64,000 bases of DNA from a bacterium (GTDB lineage: Bacteria; Planctomycetota; UBA1135; UBA2386). Below are positions 53,926 to 62,438 of the stretch, piece by piece. The translations under genes and the position numbers were made by a program. The stretch spans positions 62,001 through 126,000 of the forward strand of contig JAUILN010000009.1 in assembly GCA_030432695.1 (NCBI GenBank), read 5' to 3'. Below the pieces are notes generated by a model. It made no database searches. It saw only the letters and a list, made by a program, of their open reading frames with translations, and was not told the DNA's origin. The stretch's first letter is position 1, and every line of letters starts with the position of its first letter.

Positions 53926-56900
53926 TCACCGCCGCGACTGGTCCCACTCCTCCTCGATCTCCTCCTCGTCCGTCCAGCCGAACTCCTGGTCGTCCTGGTC
54001 GAGTTCGACCTCGTCGCTGTTCGACTGGAAGAACGTGCCCTGCGGAGTCACGGCGTCGTCCTCCGCATACTCGTCGCTGTACTCGTCGTCGTACTCCTCC
54101 TGGTACTCGTCCTGGTAGTCCTCGGCGTACTCGCCGGAGTCGTCCCAGGCCTCGCCGTCCTCGTCGGACCACTCGCCGTCCGCGGAGGCCTCGTCGTCCC
54201 ACTCCTCGGACGGGCGCGCCATCGCCGCCCAGCGGTCGGCATCCGCGCGGCGCCGGCGTCGGCGTGACCACCACACCAGCGTGATGACGAGGAGCAGCAG
54301 TCCGCCCACGCCGGCGAGTGCCGGAGTGCGCAGCTCTGGATCCTGGACGACCCGCTCCCAGATCGGCGCCTCGGCGTTGGCCGTGCTCGCCGGATCGGCG
54401 CCGGTCGCGACGTTGCCGGGCTCCGGCTCCGCGCCGCGGATCTCGACCAGCGAGACCTCGATCAGCGGGCGCAGCGCCTTGTCCTCGCGGCCGAGCGCAC
54501 GCTCCAGGGCGGCGACCGAACGGGCGTCTCGCAGCTCTCCGAGTCGCTGGATCGCGAAGCGGCGGAGCAGCGTGGACGAGTGGTCGAGGACGCCCATCAG
54601 CAGCTCGACCTCGTGGTCCGGGCCGAGCGTCGGGGTCAGCTTCTGGAAGGTGAAGGCCAACGCCTTCGACTCGAGGTCGTCCGGTGCCGACACGCTGGTC
54701 GCGAGCTGACCGAGTTCGTCGCGGGCCTCGAGGTCGGCGAGGGCCAGGATCGCGGCGGCGCGGTCGCGGTGCGGGGCGTCGGTGGCGGCCTCACCCTCGG
54801 CACCCGTGCCTTCGGGTGAGGCGACCGCCTCGGTGGCCAGGAAGCCGATCAACGCATCGATCGCGCGCTGTGAGCCGAGCGCGCCGAGCGTGGCCGCAGC
54901 CTGGGTCCGTACCTCGGCGTCGTCGTCGTCGAGTGCGTCGATCGAGGCCTGCAGTCCGCGTTCGTCGGCGAGTCGCCGTAGTGCTGCGACCGACTGTCGG
55001 CGGACCGCGGCGTCGGCGTGCTCGGTCGCGAGGCGCACCAGCTGCGGCACGGCGTCGGCGTGGCCGAACTCGCCCATGCACCATGCGACGCGGGCGACGA
55101 TCTCCGGATCGTCGGCGTCCAGGTGCTCGGCGAGTTCGCCGGCGGCGGTGGGGCCGCGCGTCTCGAGCTGCAGCACGACCGAGCGCAGCGCGGCGGCGCC
55201 GGGTGCCGGGGTCGTGCCGGGGCGGGTCGCTGCGCTGGAACTCGCCGGTCGACGGGTGTCGAGGTCCTTCCAACCTGCGGTCCAGGGACCGGTCCACTCG
55301 CCGCCGACCAGCACGTCTTCGAGGCTCGCGCGGGCCAGCCCCTCCTGGTGCGCCAGCAGGTCGTTGCTGCGGGCAGGGGCTTCGTCGGTCGCGGCGAACA
55401 CCGCGCCGCGGGCCTCGTCGGCCGGCCAGGCGACGACCAGGAAGTGGCTCGGCGACCGTTCCTCGGGCAGGATCACCGTCGCGAGGTGTTCGCCGATCCC
55501 GTGCAGGTTGCGGCCGCGAGCGGTCGCCAGGGTTCCCGACGGCAGCGTGCCACGGGCCAGGAGTTCGTCGAGGTCGGCGAAGGCGCCGAACTGGTCGCGG
55601 TGCCGGAGTTCGGCCTCGCGGATCGCGACCACCGCCGCGCGGACTTCCTGCATCCGACCCTGCTCGACCGCACGGGCCTGACCGATGCGATCGGAGAGGG
55701 TGGCTTCACTGGCGAGCCGGTCGATCAGGGCGCCTGCTGCGGTCGTCGCGAGGCCGGTGACCACGCCGGCGGGCGCCGCGATGGTCACGCTGAAGCCGCG
55801 GTCGTCGACCAGGGTCTCCTGGCGGAACTCGGTGAGGCTGTCGAGCCACGGCGTGATCCCCTGCACCAGCGAGCGTGGGTCGATCGACGTCGGCAGGTCG
55901 GCCTGTCGCGCGGCGAGCGTGCCCATCGACGCGAACTGCCGAAGGGTCTCGGGATCGAGTCGGCTCCAGCTGAACCCCGTCACGTGCGGGGTGAGCGCCT
56001 GCATGTCCGAGGCGATGCCGGCGTGGCGGGTCGGGTTCCGTTGACTGACCAGCCAGTGCTGGAGCATCGTCGGATTCTGGGCGACTGCCAGGCGGCCGTG
56101 GCCCAGCGCGAACGCCGCGCCCTCCGCGTCCCCGGTGGGCACGAAGATCTCGAAGCTGCCGTCACGCGCGGTGCCGTGCTGCGGCAGGCCGGCGAGGGCC
56201 GCGCGCAGCGTGTCCACGTTGCGGACGTCGGCGATCAGGACTTGCCCCGGCACCTCGTCGTCGTCGATCCAGCCGATGCTGGTCCAACGTGGACCGAGGT
56301 TGTGGATCAGGTCGCGCTCGGGATCGAGGCCGAACTGCATGCCGACCATGCCGAGCATGCCGCGGACCTGGTCGACGATCTCCGGCTGATCCTCGCGCAG
56401 GCCGGCGAGCACCGCCGTCCACAGGCTGCCGAGGTCGAGCTGGAAGGTGCCGAAGCTGACGGCGTCGTCGGGTGCCAGGGCGGCGAGCGACGGGTCGGGT
56501 CGTTCGGCGGCCGGCATCAGGGCGGCGACCAGGGCCGGCCGGGGCGCAGGCATCTGGAACAGCACCCGCTCGCGGATCTCGTCGTCGCCGGCGCAGCACA
56601 CGAAGCTCAGCGCGCCGAACTTCGCGAAACCGAGGCGGTCGAGCCAAGGCGTCAGCTGGCGCCTTGCGTCGGCAGGGACCTCTGCGAGGCCGAAGGCGAG
56701 CAGCGAACGGGCGTCGATCCAGACGCTGGCGAACGGATCGTGCGGTTCGACCAGCAACAGGTGCTCGCGCGCGTCACGGTACGCGGGCTGGCCGCTGAGC
56801 CGGGTGGCTTCGGGACGCGCGGCGCGCTCGATCGCCTGACGGACGACGCTGGCCGAGGAACCGAGGACCAACCGCTCGCTGATCAGTGCGCCGTGGACGG

Positions 56901-57375
56901 TCGTGTCCAGCGGTTCGATGCGCAACGCCGCGGGCACCTCGCCGGCGCGACTGGCGAGCCGTTCGAGCCAGCCGTTGACCTGCTCGGTGCGCTGGGCCCC
57001 GGCGGGGAACACCGCGATCCACTGGCCGGCCAGGTCGGTCGGGTCCGGGATCCAGGCCCAGGCCACACCGCCGGTGAGCAGCGACTCGAGGTCCTCGATG
57101 TCCACGTTGCCGTGCTCGTCGAGCCACGCCGCCAGCGCTTCGCGCACCAGTCGGCCCGAGGGCGTGTCGATCACCTCGGTCCACAGGTCGGCGAGCCCGG
57201 TCCGTCGGAGTGCCGGCCCCTGCTCGGCGAATGGAGCGGTCGAGACCACCACCAGGGCTTCCGCCGGCAGCAGGTCCGCATGGCGGGCCAGTTCCAGCTG
57301 GGTCGGGGTAGGAGTCGCAGGGTCCTGGGCGGCCAGGATTCCGGTCAGCAGCGCGGCGGTGAGCTTGAGGTCCAT
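53926..57375 (-). CDS. Large membrane-anchored HEAT-repeat protein with acidic Tyr-rich tail
   Basis: Predicted 1149 residues with a signal peptide (MDLKLTAALLTGILAAQ). A long N-terminal alpha/beta region of about 700 residues is followed by HEAT repeats (about 750-980), a transmembrane helix (about 1020-1040), a run of six Arg, and a cytoplasmic tail of about 95 residues very rich in Asp and Glu. Six Tyr lie in acidic context (EYAEDYQDEYQEEYDDEY and following). The positive-inside rule places the tail in the cytoplasm. No enzyme motif was recognised. ATG 57375 directly starts the signal peptide. Confidence 0.78.
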   Translation of the reverse strand: MDLKLTAALLTGILAAQDPATPTPTQLELARHADLLPAEALVVVSTAPFAEQGPALRRTGLADLWTEVIDTPSGRLVREALAAWLDEHGNVDIEDLESLLTGGVAWAWIPDPTDLAGQWIAVFPAGAQRTEQVNGWLERLASRAGEVPAALRIEPLDTTVHGALISERLVLGSSASVVRQAIERAARPEATRLSGQPAYRDAREHLLLVEPHDPFASVWIDARSLLAFGLAEVPADARRQLTPWLDRLGFAKFGALSFVCCAGDDEIRERVLFQMPAPRPALVAALMPAAERPDPSLAALAPDDAVSFGTFQLDLGSLWTAVLAGLREDQPEIVDQVRGMLGMVGMQFGLDPERDLIHNLGPRWTSIGWIDDDEVPGQVLIADVRNVDTLRAALAGLPQHGTARDGSFEIFVPTGDAEGAAFALGHGRLAVAQNPTMLQHWLVSQRNPTRHAGIASDMQALTPHVTGFSWSRLDPETLRQFASMGTLAARQADLPTSIDPRSLVQGITPWLDSLTEFRQETLVDDRGFSVTIAAPAGVVTGLATTAAGALIDRLASEATLSDRIGQARAVEQGRMQEVRAAVVAIREAELRHRDQFGAFADLDELLARGTLPSGTLATARGRNLHGIGEHLATVILPEERSPSHFLVVAWPADEARGAVFAATDEAPARSNDLLAHQEGLARASLEDVLVGGEWTGPWTAGWKDLDTRRPASSSAATRPGTTPAPGAAALRSVVLQLETRGPTAAGELAEHLDADDPEIVARVAWCMGEFGHADAVPQLVRLATEHADAAVRRQSVAALRRLADERGLQASIDALDDDDAEVRTQAAATLGALGSQRAIDALIGFLATEAVASPEGTGAEGEAATDAPHRDRAAAILALADLEARDELGQLATSVSAPDDLESKALAFTFQKLTPTLGPDHEVELLMGVLDHSSTLLRRFAIQRLGELRDARSVAALERALGREDKALRPLIEVSLVEIRGAEPEPGNVATGADPASTANAEAPIWERVVQDPELRTPALAGVGGLLLLVITLVWWSRRRRRRADADRWAAMARPSEEWDDEASADGEWSDEDGEAWDDSGEYAEDYQDEYQEEYDDEYSDEYAEDDAVTPQGTFFQSNSDEVELDQDDQEFGWTDEEEIEEEWDQSRR

Positions 57376-57510
57376 GGGATCGGTGCTCGGCGGTTCGTCT
57401 GGACCTATCGGCGTCCGGGGGGGCGACGCCTGAGGCGGACCCGACCCGGGACACCCGTCCTGCTGCGCTCCCTCCCCCGATGCCGTCCCCAAAAATCGCC
57501 GCCGGGCGTG

Positions 57511-57539
57511 TTGACCGCACTGCAGTCGCTCGGCTCAAT
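57511..57539 (+). promoter_or_regulatory. Promoter of tRNA-Val
   Basis: TTGACC (57511-57516), a 17-nt spacer, and CTCAAT (57534-57539), 25 nt before the mature tRNA. Good -35 with canonical spacing. Confidence 0.5.
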
Positions 57540-57564
57540 ATGCCGACCCAAGACACGACTGAGT

Positions 57565-57637
57565 GGGCCGTTAACTCAGTTGGTAGAGTGCCATCGTCAC
57601 ATGGTGGAAGTCGCAGGTTCGAGTCCTGCACGGCCCA
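57565..57637 (+). tRNA. tRNA-Val(CAC)
   Basis: 73 nt folding into a full cloverleaf. Acceptor stem GGGCCGT/ACGGCCC, D arm ACTC-AGTTGGTA-GAGT, anticodon stem CCATC/GGTGG with loop GTCACAT (anticodon CAC, reads GUG), T arm GCAGG-TTCGAGT-CCTGC, discriminator A. The CCA end is not encoded. Confidence 0.95.
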
Positions 57638-57647
57638 TGACCTGAAG

Positions 57648-57682
57648 CCCCGACCGTCGCCACCGCGGCGGTCGGGGTTTTT
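57648..57682 (+). terminator. Intrinsic terminator after tRNA-Val
   Basis: Arms CCCCGACCG (57648-57656) and CGGTCGGGG (57669-57677), then TTTTT. A textbook Rho-independent terminator 10 nt after the tRNA. Confidence 0.9.
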
Positions 57683-57806
57683 CGTTGGTGCCGGGAATCG
57701 AGGGAGGAGGGGATCGAGCGAGGACGGGTTCTCGCGACGGGACAGCGGTGCCGGCCGGACATCAGCTGACGGCCTCCGCGCGACGATCCACGCGGCGGAG
57801 GTCTGC

Positions 57807-58520
57807 ATGATCCTGATCCCGTCCCTCGAGATCGCCGGCGGCCAGGTCGTCCTGCGCGCCGGACCGTCCGCGGACGCCCCCGCGGCCCGACTCTGCGACG
57901 ACCCGGTGCGCGCCGCCCGCGCGTTGCGTGATGCCGGCGCCGGGTTCTTCCAACTCGTCGACCTCGACGCACTCGCCGGACCCGGCGTTCGGCAGCTCGG
58001 CGAGTGGCGCCGCTTCCCGGAGGCCGGGCTGCCGTGTCAGGTGGCCGGCGGGATCCGCAGTCCGGACGATGCCCGGGCGCTGCTGGAACTGGGCGTCGAC
58101 CGCCTGGTGGTCGGTTCGGTGCTTCTCACCGACGACCCTGCGGCGCGCGCTGTGGTGGAGGCCATCGGTCCGCAGCGCCTGGTCGCCTCGATCGACCTGG
58201 TCGGCCAGGAAGTGTGGACCGACGACCGTAGCACCCGCTCGGGGATGGCGCTGGGGGCGGCGCTGGTGCGTCTCACCGACCTCGGTGCGCCGCGGGTGGT
58301 GCTGACCCAGCTCGGCGACGACCTGGTCGAGCGCGAGGGTCCCGACCTCGAGACCCTCGATCGAGCCCTCGAGCTGCGCGGCGATCTCGAGCTGTTCGTC
58401 GCCTGCCGGATCCGCGGCAAGGTCGACCTCGAGGCGTTGGCCGAGCGGGCGGAGCGCGGGCTGAGTGGTGTTGTGCTGGCTGGGGCCTATCGCGCGGTGG
58501 CCCATAGGGCGACCGTGTAG
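57807..58520 (+). CDS. HisA/HisF-like TIM-barrel protein, probably diverged
   Basis: Predicted 237 residues with a Shine-Dalgarno sequence (CGGAGG) before ATG 57807. The fold signatures of HisA are present: FFQLVDLDALAG, CQVAGGIRS and LVVGSVLL. Histidine biosynthetic HisA isomerises ProFAR. However, the first catalytic Asp is Glu (IPSLEIAGG), the TDxxRDG loop is replaced by TQLGDDL, and the second GGI segment reads CRIRGK. Either a fast-evolving HisA or a paralogue with another substrate. No other his gene is nearby. Confidence 0.7.
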   Translation: MILIPSLEIAGGQVVLRAGPSADAPAARLCDDPVRAARALRDAGAGFFQLVDLDALAGPGVRQLGEWRRFPEAGLPCQVAGGIRSPDDARALLELGVDRLVVGSVLLTDDPAARAVVEAIGPQRLVASIDLVGQEVWTDDRSTRSGMALGAALVRLTDLGAPRVVLTQLGDDLVEREGPDLETLDRALELRGDLELFVACRIRGKVDLEALAERAERGLSGVVLAGAYRAVAHRATV

Positions 58521-58586
58521 GGCTGGTCGGTCGGAACTCGGTAGGGCGCTGCGTGGCGAAATATCGGCGAACTGGGAGGAGGACCG

Positions 58587-58715
58587 ATGAGCGAGGAGGA
58601 CACGGACGCGGCCGCGGCCGACGACCCGTCGACCATCTTCGACGACTCGTTGGGGAAGCACCGACGCAGGTGCGGCGGAAGCCGTTCCTTGGGTAGGGCG
58701 CGGCCTTGCCGCTAG
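58587..58715 (+). CDS. Small ORF of 42 residues with strong ribosome site
   Basis: ATG 58587 follows GGAGGAGGA with ideal spacing. The peptide starts acidic (MSEEDTDAAAADDP) and ends basic (KHRRRCGGSRSLGRARPCR). It may be a real small protein or the surviving 5' end of a broken gene. Its stop overlaps the convergent stop at 58712 by 4 nt. No family recognised. Confidence 0.35.
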   Translation: MSEEDTDAAAADDPSTIFDDSLGKHRRRCGGSRSLGRARPCR

Positions 58716-59161
58716 CCGCCGCTCACCACGAGCCCGAACACGATGCGAAGGAGGAGGGTGCCGGCCACGACGACCGGCGCCGCGCGAACCGGGCGCATGA
58801 CTACCAGCTCGTGCGCGACGAGGACGAGCGAGGCGAGCCACGCCATGGCGCCCACGAATCCGATCGTGTCTTGCACCTTGTCCCAGGTACTTCGTGGCCC
58901 GGTCTCGACGACAGGATTCGGGAACTCAGGTCCCTTCAGTTCCCCTGACTCGATTCTCGCTTCGATCTCGCGCCACTCCGCCTGCACCCGCGCACGTTCG
59001 ACCCAGTAGTTGACGGACAGGGGAGCTATGAGTCCCACGGCAAGGCCCGCCGCGACAGCCAAACGGAGGTTGCGTCGCCAGTCGACCGCGCACCACGCGA
59101 GCGCGAGCGCGTGACATCCTGCGATGAGCAGGAACGGCAGGAGGTGTGCGTCGGATTCCAT
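58712..59161 (-). CDS. Small integral membrane protein, unknown function
   Basis: Predicted 149 residues with about four transmembrane helices: two in the first 50 residues, a soluble linker of about 45 residues (RVQAEWREIEARIESGELKG), then two near the C terminus. No family recognised. It lies in a patch of small unrecognised genes between the HisA-like gene and an ALDH gene. Confidence 0.6.
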   Translation of the reverse strand: MESDAHLLPFLLIAGCHALALAWCAVDWRRNLRLAVAAGLAVGLIAPLSVNYWVERARVQAEWREIEARIESGELKGPEFPNPVVETGPRSTWDKVQDTIGFVGAMAWLASLVLVAHELVVMRPVRAAPVVVAGTLLLRIVFGLVVSGG

Positions 59162-59215
59162 CTCGGCCGCGATGTGCCTACGGGGCGCGGAGGGGAGCCG
59201 GGAGCGGATCGATCG

Positions 59216-59587
59216 TCAGGCGGAAGGGATCCTCTCGACGGGCTCCTGAGCGCTCAGGCCGAGGTCTTCTCGCCAGGACGCCACGAGATCCGCATCGACC
59301 TCGGCTTCTGGCGTCCGATGGCGGAGCAGGATCTGATCGGCCAACTCGGGATCGTTGCTCACTTCGCGTTCGTCTCCGAAGACAGCGGTCATCTGGTCCA
59401 TCCAGGCGCGAAGCTGCGGCGCGGTCATCCACACTCGGCATCGTTCGTCGCCGAGTACCGCCCAACCCGCGTTGTTCGCGACTGCGGTGATCACTTGCTC
59501 GAAGCTCGGTTGTCCAGGTGCCGGGTCTGGCTCGGGTTTCGGATCCCCGCAGCTCCCGTCGATCCCGCGATCGTCGTCGTGAGTCAC
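59216..59587 (-). CDS. Hypothetical soluble protein
   Basis: About 123 residues from GTG 59587, which overlaps the stop of the upstream gene (GTGA, 59584-59587). The N terminus is polar and disordered (HDDDRG, PKPEPDPAPGQ); a compact region follows (FEQVITAVANNAGWAVLGD, VWMTAPQLRAWMDQM). Function not recognised. Coupled to the membrane protein encoded just upstream. Confidence 0.55.
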   Translation of the reverse strand: MTHDDDRGIDGSCGDPKPEPDPAPGQPSFEQVITAVANNAGWAVLGDERCRVWMTAPQLRAWMDQMTAVFGDEREVSNDPELADQILLRHRTPEAEVDADLVASWREDLGLSAQEPVERIPSA

Positions 59588-59916
59588 GTGCTGGCCTTTC
59601 GCCTGGCCTCGGTCGTCGTGTCGAGTCGTTCGATGATCGACCGGAGTCGATCCGACTGTGCCGAGCGATGCAGCATCGATCCGATCCCGGACGAGAGTGC
59701 CCCGAAGGCGAGTGCCCATGCGGCCGCAACATCGGGTTCGGCCAGCATGACGAGAAGGCCGATCGTCATGAGACCCGCGCCAAGGCCGAAGCAGATGTTC
59801 CCCAGCGTTGCTCTCGAGTCGCCTGGCAGTGGAGGCGAGATGAGCGAGCTTGCTGAGTGCTGGCCTGTCGATTCCCGCTGGCCGGTTTCCTCCCTGTGCT
59901 CGTGCACTTCGGACAT
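59584..59916 (-). CDS. Hypothetical two-helix membrane protein
   Basis: About 110 residues from ATG 59916. A polar N-terminal stretch of about 38 residues is followed by two transmembrane helices (GNICFGLGAGLMTIGLLVML, AAWALAFGALSSGIG) and a charged C terminus. It overlaps the next gene by GTGA, so the two probably work together. No family recognised. Confidence 0.55.
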   Translation of the reverse strand: MSEVHEHREETGQRESTGQHSASSLISPPLPGDSRATLGNICFGLGAGLMTIGLLVMLAEPDVAAAWALAFGALSSGIGSMLHRSAQSDRLRSIIERLDTTTEARRKAST

Positions 59917-60036
59917 GCTTCGACCGTATCCGAACCGGCGGACCGCGTGTTGAAGGTCGCAGTCCTGCGTCACCGATCGGTCGATCCCGAGCGGTCTACT
60001 TGCTCACCCGCTGTCGGCTTCGCGGCGGCGGGCGGG

Positions 60037-60195
60037 CTATCCAAGGGCGGTAGGCACGTCGCTCAGGTCGACACCAAGCGCTCTGGCGATGGCAGGGAGC
60101 TTGTGCGCGTAGGGGTCTCGGCCACCGCGCAGCCACTGGTGGGCGGCGTCCCGGGATGCGCCGCATCGCCAGGAGCCTGAGTCACGGAAGACCAT
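60037..60195 (-). CDS. Short XRE-like helix-turn-helix fragment
   Basis: A 52-residue frame whose C-terminal part (SRDAAHQWLRGGRDPYAHK, LPAIARALGVDLSDVP) matches the second half of XRE-type DNA-binding domains. The first helices of the domain are missing or unrecognisable, so it is either a minimal regulator or a remnant of a longer gene. No good ribosome site was seen. The stretch 59917-60036 beside it holds no gene I can support. Confidence 0.4.
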   Translation of the reverse strand: MVFRDSGSWRCGASRDAAHQWLRGGRDPYAHKLPAIARALGVDLSDVPTALG

Positions 60196-60276
60196 CCCGC
60201 GGCTCCGAGTTCTCGACTGGCTCGCAGAGGTCGGGTCGCGACGGACTCGGTCTGTAGAGCCGGCGTGGCTACGGAC

Positions 60277-61809
60277 TCACTCCCCGAACTGGATGCCCTG
60301 CGCCAGCGGCAGCTCGGTGCCCCAGTTCACGGTGCTCGTCTGCCGGCGCATGTAGGCCTTCCAGCTGTCGGAGCCGGACTCGCGGCCACCGCCGGTCTCC
60401 TTCTCACCGCCGAACGCGCCGCCGATCTCGGCGCCCGAGGTGCCGATGTTGACGTTGGCGATGCCGCAGTCGGAGCCGACCGCGCTGAGGAAGCGCTCGG
60501 CGTGGCGCACGTTCCGCGTGAAGATCGCCGAACTCAGGCCCTGCGGCACGTCGTTCTGGATGCGGATCGCCTCGTTCACGCCCTTGATCGGGATCAGGTA
60601 GAGGATCGGCGCGAACGTCTCCTCCTGAACGATCGGCATGTCGGCGCGCGCCTTGATGATCGTCGGCTGCACGTAGAAGCCGCCGGCCAGATCGCCCTCG
60701 GCGCGGTGTGCGGTGCCGCCGGTGAGCACCTCGCCGCCCTGACTCTTGGCGGCCTCGACCGCGGCCTCGAACTGGGCGACGGCCTGGGCGTCGATCAGCG
60801 GGCCCATCAGGGTCGCCGGGTCCAGCGGGTCGCCGATCTTCACCGTGCCGTAGGCATCGACCAGGCGGCGGGCCAGCTCGTCGTGGATCTTGTGGTGCAC
60901 GAGCACGCGGCGGGTGGTGGTGCAGCGCTGGCCAGCGGTGCCGACCGCGCCGAACACGATCGCTCGGGTGGCGAGGCCGAGGTCGGCGTCGTCCAGGACC
61001 GTCAGCGCGTTGTTGCCACCGAGCTCCAGCAGCGAGCGGCCGAGGCGCTTGCCGACCTTCTCGGCGACGATCCGACCCATCCGCACCGAACCGGTCGCGG
61101 AGATCAGCGGCAGGCGCTGGTCGGTGAGCATCGCGTTGCCGACCTCGTCGTCGGTGCCGACGATCAGGCCGAGCAGGGCGCCGAAGCCGTCCTCCTCGAG
61201 GACCTCGGCGCAGACCCGCGTCATCGCGAGCGCGGTCAGCGGGGTCTTGCGCGACGGCTTCCAGACGTGCGCGTTGCCGCAGACCAGCGACACGCAGGCG
61301 TTCCAGGCCCACACCGCGGCGGGGAAGTTGAACGCCGTGATGATCCCCACCACGCCGAGCGGGTGCCAGGTCTCGCGCATGTGGTGCTGCGGCCGCTCGG
61401 AGGCGATCGTCAGGCCGTAGAGCTGGCGCGACAGGCCGACCGCGAAGTCGGCGATGTCGATGCACTCCTGGATCTCGCCGAGACCCTCCTGGTAGATCTT
61501 GCCGCACTCCAGCGACACCAACTGGCCGAGCTCGTCCTTGCGCTCGCGCAGCTTCTCGCCGATCCGGCGCACGTATTCGCCGCGCTTGGGAGCCGGCAGC
61601 TCGCGCCACCGCAGCCAGGCCTGCTGCGCGGCCTTGACGACGCGACGGTAGTCGGCGCGGTTCGCGTCCTTCACCGCCGGCAGCGGCTTGCCGGTGGCCG
61701 GATTGATCGGACGGAGTTCGGGGCCGGTCGTGTCGATCCAGGTGCCGTCGTAGGCGCCCGGGTTCACGTCCTGGATGCCGAGCGAGGAGAGGAAGTCGTA
61801 CTGGCTCAT
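60277..61809 (-). CDS. ALDH7-family aldehyde dehydrogenase (alpha-aminoadipic semialdehyde type)
   Basis: Predicted 510 residues, normal for ALDH7. Catalytic Glu262 (LELGGNN) and Cys296 (GTAGQRCTTTRR) are present, with the NAD-binding FNFPAAVWAWN segment. Members oxidise alpha-aminoadipic semialdehyde in lysine catabolism, and also betaine aldehyde and lipid aldehydes. ATG 61809 (MSQYDFLSSLGI) matches the family N terminus. No other lysine-degradation gene is visible nearby. Confidence 0.92.
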   Translation of the reverse strand: MSQYDFLSSLGIQDVNPGAYDGTWIDTTGPELRPINPATGKPLPAVKDANRADYRRVVKAAQQAWLRWRELPAPKRGEYVRRIGEKLRERKDELGQLVSLECGKIYQEGLGEIQECIDIADFAVGLSRQLYGLTIASERPQHHMRETWHPLGVVGIITAFNFPAAVWAWNACVSLVCGNAHVWKPSRKTPLTALAMTRVCAEVLEEDGFGALLGLIVGTDDEVGNAMLTDQRLPLISATGSVRMGRIVAEKVGKRLGRSLLELGGNNALTVLDDADLGLATRAIVFGAVGTAGQRCTTTRRVLVHHKIHDELARRLVDAYGTVKIGDPLDPATLMGPLIDAQAVAQFEAAVEAAKSQGGEVLTGGTAHRAEGDLAGGFYVQPTIIKARADMPIVQEETFAPILYLIPIKGVNEAIRIQNDVPQGLSSAIFTRNVRHAERFLSAVGSDCGIANVNIGTSGAEIGGAFGGEKETGGGRESGSDSWKAYMRRQTSTVNWGTELPLAQGIQFGE

Positions 61810-61843
61810 CGAGGCGGGGATCGGTTCGGGATCGGAGATGGGA

Positions 61844-62365
61844 TCAGGATGGGTCGTCGGAATGCGGCCCGGGGCCTGGGCTTTCAGCGGGTCCGCGGGA
61901 CTCCGCACCTTCGGCCGCGGCCGGCCGTGCGGTCTGCTCTCGGAGTTCCTGAAGCTCCCGGTCGAGGAGCGCGACCCGCTGGCTGAGCATTCGGTTGCGC
62001 CACGTCAGCTTCGACAGGCGCACCGAGAACTGCAGGGCGACCAGCATCAGGAACACCAGGGCACCGAAGAACAGCGCGCTGGTCGGCTCGACCGCACCGA
62101 TGAGTCGGCGGAAGTGGTCGAGCAGCGGGTACTGCCAGGCCAGCACCATCAGGATCAGCGCCGTGCCGATCCAGATCAGGCTGTACTCCTCGCGCAGCTT
62201 GCGCTTGCGCACCAGCTCGACCACCGCGATCAGCATCAAGCTCGCCAGCGCGAGCGCGACCCACTGCTGGTGGCCGGGCAGGCCGTCCGAAAGCGTCAAG
62301 CCGCCGGGCGGCGGGGGGCCGATCGGGACCTGGGTAGGGGCTTGCTGGGCCGGGTCCTGGAGCAT
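61844..62365 (-). CDS. DUF2304 membrane protein
   Basis: Predicted 173 residues: three transmembrane helices, with the family pattern RKRKLREEYSLIWIG between helices 1 and 2, then a coiled C-terminal segment (LLDRELQELREQ). DUF2304 proteins commonly sit beside polyprenyl-phosphate GT2 glycosyltransferases, as here (73 nt downstream of one), and may assist lipid-linked sugar transfer. Confidence 0.85.
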   Translation of the reverse strand: MLQDPAQQAPTQVPIGPPPPGGLTLSDGLPGHQQWVALALASLMLIAVVELVRKRKLREEYSLIWIGTALILMVLAWQYPLLDHFRRLIGAVEPTSALFFGALVFLMLVALQFSVRLSKLTWRNRMLSQRVALLDRELQELREQTARPAAAEGAESRGPAESPGPGPHSDDPS

Positions 62366-62438
62366 GCGGACGGGGGGAAGCGGGCGGTCGAGGGCCGAAC
62401 AGGATACCGCCAGCGACGGTCCGATCCCCGTTCGGGGT

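Noticed and set aside
57565..60270. Genomic island integrated at tRNA-Val
   Set aside because: No integrase and no repeated tRNA 3' end was found downstream, so there is no att-site evidence.
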